DNA from: Dehalococcoidia bacterium
GTDB lineage: Bacteria > Chloroflexota > Dehalococcoidia > Dehalococcoidales > W498
Length of the DNA: 32,449 nucleotides
Direction: 5' to 3'
NCBI GenBank assembly: GCA_011170285.1
Contig: DUEE01000011.1
Location: forward strand, 1-32,449
This document shows positions 14,948-21,283 of the stretch, piece after piece (positions within the stretch are counted from its first letter, which is position 1; the number at the start of each line of letters is the position of its first letter). The position numbers and the translations under genes were made by a program. The notes beneath the pieces are model-generated. The model was not told the origin of the DNA and did no database searches. It saw nothing but the letters and a program-made list of their open reading frames with translations.

Positions 14948-15050
14948 GGAGTTTTAGAGGGACGCTAGTCCCTCTAAATAATATTCCCCTTCCCCTTATT
15001 AAGGGGAAGGGGATAAATCCTTCACAGGTGAAGGATAAAGGGGATAGGGT
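14948..15050 (+). repeat. 103-bp composite repeat with three hairpins (right copy)
   Basis: Same length and order as 12595-12697, with one difference in the first hairpin loop and two at the centre of the second. Both are in the same orientation, so recombination between them would delete the terminase genes. Confidence 0.88.
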
Positions 15051-15058
15051 TATTAATC

Positions 15059-16717
15059 CTAATAGTAGGCGGTTCTCCTGCCCAGCCAGAAGCTCAAGGC
15101 TAGAAGCAGCAAGCCGCCAAGCCCGATTAGGGTATAAGTAGCCCAAGTAGGCCAGGTAAAACCAACATAGAATGTCCCAGTGCCGGTCCAGTCCGTCTCG
15201 TTAGAGGCAGCATCTATAGCTTTTACATGCCAGTAGTAGGGGACTTTCTTAGTGCTTGACTTTAGCGCATTCTTTTCTTCTTTAGTAGTAACGGGGTATT
15301 CTGAATCGGTTAAGCCTGTCTTCTGTAATACTATAGTAGTGAAATCAGCATCGGAGGCAATCTGCAGGGTATAGGTTATGGGAAGGCTGTCGTCAGTAAC
15401 CTCACTAGTGGGGTCATCGGCATCCCCACACCAGTCAAATTTCCATCCTGAGAGACCGCTATCCATAAGTGGTAGTAGTGGATACACGGTTGATGGTGGC
15501 GTTGACTCCATAGTAAAGGTAAGGTTTTTGGTATTGGCACCATCACTGACCTTCACGATGTTGGCTCCGCTGGTGCTAGCCAGAGTAGCGAAGGTAGCTG
15601 AAAAACTTCCTTCAGTACCAACAGTAGCTGAAGTTACCTCAGTGCCATCATACTTAATAGTAACCGTTCCACTAGGTAAAAACCCGGTACCGCTAACGGT
15701 AAGCTCGGTGCCGACATTGCCTCTTGTCGGGTTGATAGTGGCAGTACATTCTATAGTGAACACTGCCGTGTCTGTCTTATTAGCTGTATCCTTTGCTTTT
15801 ACATCGTAGGGGCCGGCGGCTATTGCTGGCACATTAAACTTGAGATTGTCAAAACTGCCATCGCTATCAGTCCTAGCCGTTCCGCTGGTCAGGGTCATAG
15901 TAACATTATTAAAGGAGATGGTAACATCCTTCGTTTTGCTAAAGCCAGTGCCATTAACAGTTAAGGTATCACCAATTGACCCTGATGTTGGGCTTGTGGT
16001 TATTTCTGGCTCAACGGTAAACTCAGCCTCAGCCTCATAATAAGCCTTAACACTTATGGGGTGGTCACCGGCAGTACTTGGCGGAATAATAATAGTGAGG
16101 GTAAATTCACCATCTCTATCAGTTTCCTCATCGCCACTAGCTATATCTATCTTATCGCCATCGTATTGGACAGTAATGCTTCTATCGTCCCTAAAACCGA
16201 CGCCACTAATCTCTATCTCGTCACCAACATTACCCTGCGTCGCGTACAGCTCAATGGTTCTTACGGTAAACTCGTCGATGGCTTCTATCTTACCCTCGCT
16301 GGTATAAGTAGCATAGACAAAGTATTCGCCACCAGTCACATCTTCATCCTCCGAGCCATCCTTCAGCTCATCAGGCACATCGAAATCGGTGTCAATGTCT
16401 CCCTCGTCCGGGTCACCTGTGTCACCAGCGTAGGTTGTTGCCACCTTCTCATAGGCATCAAGGTCATCGTCAATATAGTCGCCCTCATCGGCTTCCTCGC
16501 TGGAGAAGTAGATATAGACTCTATCCCCCGGGTCATAACCAGAGCCCGAAACATCAATCTCATCACCGATTTCACCTTGACTGGGACTGACACTAAGAGA
16601 CTCCGCTGCTAGGACAGTTGTGGCTGGTATGGCCATTACCAGCAGGGCAAGAATGATGGCTAAAGCCAGAGTGCCAAAGATTCTACCACGACCTCGGAAT
16701 CTATCATTGTATTTCAT
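15059..16717 (-). CDS. Exported surface protein with four IPT/Ig-like repeats and a C-terminal anchor
   Basis: This 552-residue protein has a signal peptide (basic start, hydrophobic core, cleavage near TVLAAES about residue 39). It is followed by four Ig-like units beginning near residues 40, 156, 236 and 326, each with the signature (P)(S/T)xGxxGxxxxVSGxGF typical of IPT/TIG-type bacterial adhesin domains. A fibronectin-III-like region (about 430-520, with a YPLLPLMDSG... WCGD segment) follows, then one membrane helix (about 528-546) and a short basic tail. It is therefore displayed on the cell surface. It is monocistronic with its own strong promoter, on the opposite strand to the phage genes that flank it, so it is best read as inserted cargo rather than virion protein. 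A phage structural role cannot be fully excluded. Confidence 0.85.
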   Translation of the reverse strand: MKYNDRFRGRGRIFGTLALAIILALLVMAIPATTVLAAESLSVSPSQGEIGDEIDVSGSGYDPGDRVYIYFSSEEADEGDYIDDDLDAYEKVATTYAGDTGDPDEGDIDTDFDVPDELKDGSEDEDVTGGEYFVYATYTSEGKIEAIDEFTVRTIELYATQGNVGDEIEISGVGFRDDRSITVQYDGDKIDIASGDEETDRDGEFTLTIIIPPSTAGDHPISVKAYYEAEAEFTVEPEITTSPTSGSIGDTLTVNGTGFSKTKDVTISFNNVTMTLTSGTARTDSDGSFDNLKFNVPAIAAGPYDVKAKDTANKTDTAVFTIECTATINPTRGNVGTELTVSGTGFLPSGTVTIKYDGTEVTSATVGTEGSFSATFATLASTSGANIVKVSDGANTKNLTFTMESTPPSTVYPLLPLMDSGLSGWKFDWCGDADDPTSEVTDDSLPITYTLQIASDADFTTIVLQKTGLTDSEYPVTTKEEKNALKSSTKKVPYYWHVKAIDAASNETDWTGTGTFYVGFTWPTWATYTLIGLGGLLLLALSFWLGRRTAYY

Positions 16718-16739
16718 TAAAATAACCCTCCCTTTTTGT

Positions 16740-16800
16740 CCCCATTATAAGGGGGAAACTATTAGATTAGAGGGGCGTCGCCCCTATAAAAATTCTTTCA
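16740..16800 (-). repeat. Hairpin repeat fragment in the surface-gene leader
   Basis: It contains AGGGGCGTCGCCCCT, a member of the first-hairpin family of the composite repeats, plus a CCCCATTATAAGGGGG arm. It lies in the roughly 90-base 5' leader of the surface-protein transcript and would form a hairpin there. Confidence 0.55.
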
Positions 16801-16814
16801 TTTGAGCTAACCCT

Positions 16815-16843
16815 TTTATAGCATAGCTCTAGGTCAAAGTCAA
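16815..16843 (-). promoter_or_regulatory. Strong promoter of the surface-protein gene
   Basis: On the minus strand TTGACT (16843-16838) and TATAAA (16820-16815) are separated by 17 bases. This is one of the closest consensus matches in the window. The start codon is at 16717, leaving a long leader. Confidence 0.68.
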
Positions 16844-16886
16844 TACCTAGGAGTTAAAAAGTAATGACAAAATCCCATTGACGGTG

Positions 16887-16903
16887 GTAGAACATATGTG
16901 CTA
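16887..16903 (+). promoter_or_regulatory. Candidate operator upstream of the structural-gene operon
   Basis: GTAGAACATATGTGCTA is the second copy of the motif at 12727-12743. A TTGACG at 16878-16883 with TAACCT 18 bases downstream (16902) would place the motif between the -35 and -10 boxes, the usual place for a repressor site. It faces away from the divergent surface-gene promoter. Confidence 0.45.
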
Positions 16904-16934
16904 ACCTAGCTTGTATAGTTCTAACAATCAAACA

Positions 16935-17306
16935 ATGGAATCAGAGCAAGCTAATATTATACCCGCGGAAATTAAAGATTCTTCCAATCCTTCACTATGT
17001 GAAGGACAAACTGAATTGGATTTGCCACCGGAGTATTGCCACTATCGGGATAGGGGTTGTGAGTTTGCTGATTCTTGTCTTAACTGCCCGTTCCCAAGGT
17101 GTATTTATGACCAACCTGGGGGCAAGAAGCACTGGCTGAAGAAGATGCGAAACAGGGAAATGGCAAGGCTGTTCATTAATGAGGGCAAGGCAGTAAAGGA
17201 GCTGGCATCGATGTTTGGCGTAAGCCTGAGAACGGTGCAGCGGGTGTTAAAGAAATGTTTATCAAACTCATCTCTTCAAAGGGAAGATAAGAAAAGACAG
17301 AGCTAA
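16935..17306 (+). CDS. Cysteine-cluster plus helix-turn-helix protein of the phage-derived cluster
   Basis: This 123-residue protein starts at ATG 16935; a TTG at 16911 is an alternative, and neither has a good ribosome site. Residues about 33-58 carry five cysteines (CHYRDRGC...DSCLNCPFPRC), likely a metal site. Residues about 75-105 are a helix-turn-helix (EMARLFINEGKAVKELASMFGVSLRTVQRVLKK). It could regulate the cluster or act in DNA recognition. A 19-base mini-palindrome (16988-17006) is embedded in frame and encodes the NPSLCEGQ segment between the start and the Cys cluster, supplying an extra Cys. It is followed two bases later by portal. Confidence 0.7.
   Translation: MESEQANIIPAEIKDSSNPSLCEGQTELDLPPEYCHYRDRGCEFADSCLNCPFPRCIYDQPGGKKHWLKKMRNREMARLFINEGKAVKELASMFGVSLRTVQRVLKKCLSNSSLQREDKKRQS
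16988..17006 (+). repeat. Mini-palindrome inside a coding sequence
   Basis: TCCTTCACTATGTGAAGGA, two 8-base arms and a 3-base centre, lies in frame within the Cys/HTH gene and keeps the reading frame open. Confidence 0.8.
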
Positions 17307-17308
17307 AA

Positions 17309-18697
17309 ATGAATGAACAAACTATCCCCAGCCAGCTATCTCAGAAAGACAGAGACCGCATTAAAGGTTATACCGATTTACTTAATTTCTATCAAGGCAC
17401 TCACTGGCAGGGTAGAGCTGTGAGGGGTGAGAAACGATTGACTTTTAATTATGCCAAGACCCTGGTCGATAAGGTCACCAGCTATTTAATGTCAGGTACT
17501 GCTTTCGCCGTTGATGCGATAGAAGATACCGATGAGGCCAGAGCCAGGGCTCGTGAAGCGGAGTTAGCTCTTAATAGTGTCTGTGAAGAGAATAATCTCG
17601 AGCAGTTGGACTTTGATACCGAGATTGACTGCGCTATCCTGGGGGACGCTTGCTATAAGGTCACCTGGGACCCTGAGGCTAAGAAAGTCAGAGTAACAGC
17701 CCCCGATGTCCAGGGTATTTACGCCTGGTGGCTTGGTGATGATGTCTCCCGGGTGTGGAGAGTTGCCTCTAAATATAGCTTATCTTCCGAAGAAGTCGAT
17801 CTCTTATATAGAGTGAAGCCAAAATCAAAGACAGCCACTCTAGTTGAGGTCTGGACAGATAAGGATTTTGAGCTTTACCTGGATAATGCCATCATTGATA
17901 AGAAGCCTAATCCCTATGGCTTCATTCCGTTTATTATTTACCCTAACCTCAGAGAGCCTAAGAAGTTTTGGGGTATGTCCGATATCATCCAGATTATGGA
18001 GAGTCAGAGGGAGCTTAACCGAGCTATGAGTCAGCTTTCCCGCATCCTTGAGCTATCAGGTAATCCTATTGCCGTACTGGAGAATGTCGAGGAGTCAGAG
18101 GATATAGCCGTTAAGCCAGGTGCCGTGTGGAATATACCCGAGGATGCCAAAGCCTATCTTCTTGATTTACTCCAGGGTGGCGGCGTCAGGATGCACATTG
18201 ACTATATTGATTTACTCTACCGCACTATGCACGATGTCGGTGAGTCTCCCCGGGCAGCCTTTGGCGGAGTTGAAAGAGACCTATCCGGGGTAGCCCTGGA
18301 GATTGAGCTTCATCCTTTACTACAAAAGATTAAGCGTAAGCGGATAATTAGAACCGCCGTTTATATCCATAGGGCTAAGATGATACTGAAACTCCTGGAG
18401 AAGTATACAGGTCTTACCGCCACCGATAACCGCTTGAGAGTAGTATGGGGAGCCGTGTTGCCCCAGGATGTAGCCCGGCAGGTAAATAATCAGCAGATAT
18501 TAGTCCAGACCGGTATTCATTCCCGCAGGCGGGCTATGGATGACCTGGGCATTAAAGACCCCCAGTTAGAGTTTGATAGGTGGCTCGAAGAAAGAGCCAT
18601 TATTCTCAAGATGAATAGAGAGCTTAGCGCACGCTCCACCAGAGGCGGTGAGCGAGAGAGAGCCATACAGTCTCAGGGAGAGAGCGTTGAGAAATAA
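17309..18697 (+). CDS. Phage portal protein (SPP1 Gp6-like)
   Basis: This 462-residue protein has the portal-family pattern of the SPP1 Gp6 type: an N-terminal YTDLLNFYQGTHW, then RLTFNYAKTLVDKVTSYLMSG, TEIDCAILGDACYKV, a PNPYGFIPFIIYPN loop, and a SQRELNRAMSQLSRILELSGNP helix that would line the channel. A dodecamer of this protein forms the vertex through which TerL packs DNA. Length is normal. It is preceded by the Cys/HTH gene and followed, after a 160-base repeat block, by the scaffold-like gene. Confidence 0.9.
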   Translation: MNEQTIPSQLSQKDRDRIKGYTDLLNFYQGTHWQGRAVRGEKRLTFNYAKTLVDKVTSYLMSGTAFAVDAIEDTDEARARAREAELALNSVCEENNLEQLDFDTEIDCAILGDACYKVTWDPEAKKVRVTAPDVQGIYAWWLGDDVSRVWRVASKYSLSSEEVDLLYRVKPKSKTATLVEVWTDKDFELYLDNAIIDKKPNPYGFIPFIIYPNLREPKKFWGMSDIIQIMESQRELNRAMSQLSRILELSGNPIAVLENVEESEDIAVKPGAVWNIPEDAKAYLLDLLQGGGVRMHIDYIDLLYRTMHDVGESPRAAFGGVERDLSGVALEIELHPLLQKIKRKRIIRTAVYIHRAKMILKLLEKYTGLTATDNRLRVVWGAVLPQDVARQVNNQQILVQTGIHSRRRAMDDLGIKDPQLEFDRWLEERAIILKMNRELSARSTRGGERERAIQSQGESVEK

Positions 18698-18715
18698 TAT
18701 CCCTTCCCCACCACC

Positions 18716-18831
18716 GAGATTGCCACGCCCTTCCACCGAAGGGCTCGCAATGACAGGGGAAAAGAGGACGGCAATGCCCCCCCCTTTGTCATTGCGAGGA
18801 GTTCTTCCCAGAAGGACGACGAAGCAATCTC
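18716..18831 (+). repeat. Palindromic repeat block between portal and scaffold genes
   Basis: A GAGATTGCCACGCCC...GGGCTCGCAATGAC unit (18716-18753) is followed by a TCATTGCGAGGAG unit with inner CTTCCCAGAAGGA and closing CGACGAAGCAATCTC (18789-18831). It continues directly into the ribosome site of the scaffold-like gene. Confidence 0.8.
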
Positions 18832-18859
18832 GGAGGGGATGAGGAGAGGAGAAACAATT

Positions 18860-19390
18860 ATGACCGAAGAGGAAATCCAGGCACTAAAAGATGAGCTGGA
18901 GACAACAAAGTCCGCCTTAGGCGAGACGAAGACTGAGCTGGAGTCCGTTCGTGGGGAACTGGGGACTGCTCAAGGTGAGCGTGATACTTATAAGGATAGT
19001 ATCTCAGCTAAAGAAGATACTATAACCCAGCTTGAGCAGGCGGTTGCTTCAAAGGATTCTGATATCCTCATCTTAAAGCAGGCTGCCTCCGATTCAGATG
19101 TCATTGCGAGCGAAGCGAAGCAATCTCTGGCCAACGCCGTCTCGTCCTACAAAACCACACTGTCTCAGGCTAATCCCGCTATCCCCGTTCACCTCATCAC
19201 CGGTGATACCATCGAGGCGATAGACGAGTCCCTGGTAAGTGCTCAAACTATGGTTGACCAGGTAAGGACAACCATTGAGGCTGAGATTGCTGCCGGTAGA
19301 GTTCCCGCCGGAGCTCCCGCCCGGACACCGCCTGACCTTTCCGCTCTGTCACCCCGAGAGAAAATCCAGTATGCAATAACCAAAAGCTGA
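18860..19390 (+). CDS. Scaffold-like coiled-coil protein of the capsid cluster
   Basis: This 176-residue protein starts at ATG 18860 behind AGGAGAGGAG. Residues about 3-75 are a long Glu/Lys-rich coiled coil (ALKDELETTKSALGETKTEL...), and the C-terminus is less charged and ends near a PREKIQYAI helix. Position between portal and capsid, size and composition fit a scaffolding protein that shapes the procapsid; the Gp20/scaffold type is likely. A 27-base repeat (19101-19127) is inserted in frame and encodes VIASEAKQS, so the protein carries a repeat-derived peptide. The last codons (KS-stop) lie in another repeat. Confidence 0.75.
   Translation: MTEEEIQALKDELETTKSALGETKTELESVRGELGTAQGERDTYKDSISAKEDTITQLEQAVASKDSDILILKQAASDSDVIASEAKQSLANAVSSYKTTLSQANPAIPVHLITGDTIEAIDESLVSAQTMVDQVRTTIEAEIAAGRVPAGAPARTPPDLSALSPREKIQYAITKS
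19101..19127 (+). repeat. TCATTGCGAG repeat arm inserted in a coding sequence
   Basis: The segment from TCATTGCGAGCGAAG to GAAGCAATCTC matches the arm of the repeat at 8838-8905 (reverse copy at 8877-8905). It is read in frame as VIASEAKQS within the scaffold-like protein. Confidence 0.85.
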
Positions 19391-19418
19391 AAGCTGTCAG
19401 CTGATAGCTATCAGCTAA
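19385..19418 (+). repeat. AGCTGATAGCT-type palindrome before the capsid gene
   Basis: AGCTGAAAGCTGTCAGC... contains the palindrome AGCTGATAGCTATCAGCT. It spans the scaffold stop codon and ends next to AAAGGAGG, the ribosome site of the capsid gene. Related copies are at 22906-22934 and 23542-23555. Confidence 0.7.
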
Positions 19419-19430
19419 AAGGAGGCTAAA

Positions 19431-20297
19431 ATGTCGTTACCATTAGTTGAGGCAGCTAAACTATCCAATGATGTTCTGCTACAAGGCATCGTTGAGACCA
19501 TCGTTAAGGACTCTCCTATCCTTCAACTACTCCCCTTCATCGAGATTGTAGGCAATGGCTTGACATATAATCAGGAAAAGACTTTGCCCACTATCGACTT
19601 CTATAATGTCGGTGATACTTGGGTAGAGTCCACCCCAACCTTTGAGCAGATAACCGCTACCTTGAAGATTATGGGCGGTGACGCTGATATCGATAACTTC
19701 TTAAAGGCTACCCGGCATAAGTTCGAGGAAACCTTTATCTATGGCGATTCCGCAGTGAACGCTAAGCAGTTTGATGGCTTGAAGAAGCTTATTGATACAG
19801 CCACTGCCAGTGACCAGGTAATCGCTATGGGAGCTACCGGCGCTACCCTTACCCTGGCTAAGCTCGATGAGCTTATTGATGCCGTAAAGGGCGGCAAGCC
19901 TGAGTTGCTGCTTATGAGTCGAAGGTCAAGGCGCAAGATTAATGCCCTGGTCAGGGCTGCCGGTTCAGGTATGATGGAGACTGAAAGGGATAATTTCGGT
20001 AACTTCATTCAGTTGTGGAATGGCATTCCCATTGGCATTAATGACTGGATACTCGATACCCACACCCTGGTCGATAGCCTTGAGACATCTACCACTGGCG
20101 CATCCAGTTCCACCATCTATGCCCTCCAGTTCGGAGAGGGAGCCCTTTGCGGTTTAACCGCTCCCGGTCATCTCACCGTTGAGCCTATTGGCTCACTGGA
20201 GACTAAGGACGCTTCCCGCACCCGAATCAAGTGGTATGTCTCACTGGCTTTGTTTAGCTCCATCAAGGCAGCCGCCTTAATCGGAGTCACGGATTAA
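19431..20297 (+). CDS. Major capsid protein (HK97-fold type)
   Basis: This 288-residue protein lies downstream of the scaffold-like gene, with a strong AAAGGAGG site 9 bases before the ATG. The sequence order (N-terminal LVEAAKLSNDVLLQGIVETIVKDSPILQLLPF, a glycine-rich TLPTIDFYNVGD loop, FEETFIYGD, a central DELIDAVKGGKPELLLMSRR, and the C-terminal sheet with LTVEPIGSLETKDASRTRIKWY) is that of HK97-like phage major capsid proteins of the shorter type. There is no N-terminal delta domain, consistent with the separate scaffold gene and with the lack of a prohead protease gene. It is bounded on both sides by palindromic repeats placed before ribosome sites. Confidence 0.87.
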   Translation: MSLPLVEAAKLSNDVLLQGIVETIVKDSPILQLLPFIEIVGNGLTYNQEKTLPTIDFYNVGDTWVESTPTFEQITATLKIMGGDADIDNFLKATRHKFEETFIYGDSAVNAKQFDGLKKLIDTATASDQVIAMGATGATLTLAKLDELIDAVKGGKPELLLMSRRSRRKINALVRAAGSGMMETERDNFGNFIQLWNGIPIGINDWILDTHTLVDSLETSTTGASSSTIYALQFGEGALCGLTAPGHLTVEPIGSLETKDASRTRIKWYVSLALFSSIKAAALIGVTD

Positions 20298-20299
20298 TA

Positions 20300-20368
20300 T
20301 AGTCATTTAGTCAATAGTCTGCAGTCAGGATTAAAGAATAAAGACTAACGACTAAAGACTAAATCTAA
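20300..20368 (+). repeat. AGTCAATAGTCTGC palindromic repeat, copy 1
   Basis: AGTCATTTAGTCAATAGTCTGCAG... with GACTAACGACTAAAGACT on the other side, leading into the TAAGGAGGTGAA ribosome site of the decoration gene. The same layout recurs at 20888-20955. Confidence 0.7.
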
Positions 20369-20379
20369 GGAGGTGAAAA

Positions 20380-20787
20380 ATGGCTTTTGTTGATGCCAGC
20401 ACAAGCCGAAAGGTTTTGGAGGGGAGTTGCCCAGTTAAGGTAACCTTAGCTGGAGCGGTATCGGCCGGTGACCCTCTGAAATATAGTTCGGGATGGAAGT
20501 TAGCCACCAATGAATCGGGTAAGCCTTCAATCCTTATAGCCGGTGAGGATGGAGCCGTTGGCGACATAATTACTGCTTATGGTATGGCTGTAATTGAATT
20601 CACCCACACCCTTGCCAATGTTCCCACTGAGGGAGAGCAAATCGCTGTCGCTGATAGCGGCATTTATGCCCCTGACGGCACCGGTCTTCAAGATATTGGC
20701 TATATAGTCAATATTGATGCTGACTCTTTGCATAGTCGTGGTTTGGTTTGTGGGATGATTGTTGAGCTTGACCTGGCGGGAACATAA
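20380..20787 (+). CDS. Capsid decoration-like protein (DUF2190-type)
   Basis: This 135-residue beta-rich protein lies right after the capsid gene. The pattern VTLAGAVSAGDPLKYSSGWKLA..., then AVGDIITAYGMAVIEFTHTLANVPTEGEQI and a C-terminal GLVCGMIVELDL, resembles DUF2190/head-decoration proteins that trimerise on the capsid surface. TAAGGAGGTGAA gives a strong ribosome site. No Cys-rich or enzymatic motif is visible. Confidence 0.65.
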   Translation: MAFVDASTSRKVLEGSCPVKVTLAGAVSAGDPLKYSSGWKLATNESGKPSILIAGEDGAVGDIITAYGMAVIEFTHTLANVPTEGEQIAVADSGIYAPDGTGLQDIGYIVNIDADSLHSRGLVCGMIVELDLAGT

Positions 20788-20887
20788 TAGTCCTTCTTGG
20801 AAGGATGGGGATTTGCCACCCCAATATCTTCTTCCTCCTTTCTATCGGGCTTTCGGGGGTTGAGCCCTAATCAACCTCCACTTAATA

Positions 20888-20955
20888 ATAGTCAACTAGT
20901 CAACAGTCAAATAGTCAATAGTCTGCATACAGGACTAAAGACTAATGACTAGTTT
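20888..20955 (+). repeat. AGTCAATAGTCTGC palindromic repeat, copy 2
   Basis: AGTCAACAGTCAAATAGTCAATAGTCTGCATACAGG... then ACTAAAGACTAATGACTAG, again leading straight into a TTAAGGAGGTGAA ribosome site. Confidence 0.7.
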
Positions 20956-20969
20956 TAAGGAGGTGAATT

Positions 20970-21281
20970 ATGCCAGGCGAAGATATATTTGACCCATCGG
21001 GTAGACCAAAATCTGGTTATAGCGGAGCAGTTTATGATAACCAGGATACCGCCACCGGTGACTCTGCCCGGCGTTTTGAGACATCTCGTAAGTTGCTTAG
21101 AGATGTAGTGATAAAGGTTGCTACCAAAGCCCAGAAGTTTGGTAACTCCAGTAACCAAAGGATGGAGTTATCGGCTGGAGATAGTATCGGCTTTACTATG
21201 GTGGATATCAGCACTCTCTACTTCAAAAACGCCTCAGCCGGAGAAAACGGCACAGTTAATATCCTGGGGACGGAGGATTAG
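20970..21281 (+). CDS. Small structural protein of the capsid cluster
   Basis: This 103-residue protein has a strong ribosome site (AAGGAGGTGAA). The N-terminal third is polar and low-complexity (MPGEDIFDPSGRPKSGYSG); the rest forms likely beta strands (VVIKVATKAQKFGNSSNQRMELSAGDSIGFTMVDISTLYFKNA). The C-terminal half looks like a small beta-sandwich, as in head or neck accessory proteins. No family recognised. Three bases separate it from the next gene. Confidence 0.55.
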   Translation: MPGEDIFDPSGRPKSGYSGAVYDNQDTATGDSARRFETSRKLLRDVVIKVATKAQKFGNSSNQRMELSAGDSIGFTMVDISTLYFKNASAGENGTVNILGTED

Positions 21282-21283
21282 TT

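Larger units (their letters stand above)
14667..15058. other. Repeat-filled gap between TerL and the surface-protein gene
   Basis: This 392-base gap has no gene. From 14809 on it is almost entirely palindromic repeats stacked end to end: a TCATTGCGAG unit (14809-14851), a GAGATTGCCAC unit (14870-14933) and the 103-bp composite repeat (14948-15050). The last of these ends eight bases before the convergent stop codon of the surface-protein gene. Confidence 0.75.

Noticed and set aside
15378-16612. Several long frames on the plus strand opposite the surface-protein gene
   Set aside because: The Ser/Thr/Val-rich composition is the antisense of Ig-like repeats; the minus-strand gene has a signal peptide, domains, anchor and promoter.
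18648-18842. 64-codon frame downstream of portal
   Set aside because: It overlaps the portal end and runs through repeat units; proline/arginine-rich nonsense composition.
20846-20868. GGGCT...AGCCC hairpin between decoration gene and next gene as a terminator
   Set aside because: The stem is only five base pairs, there is no T run, and the next genes look co-transcribed.
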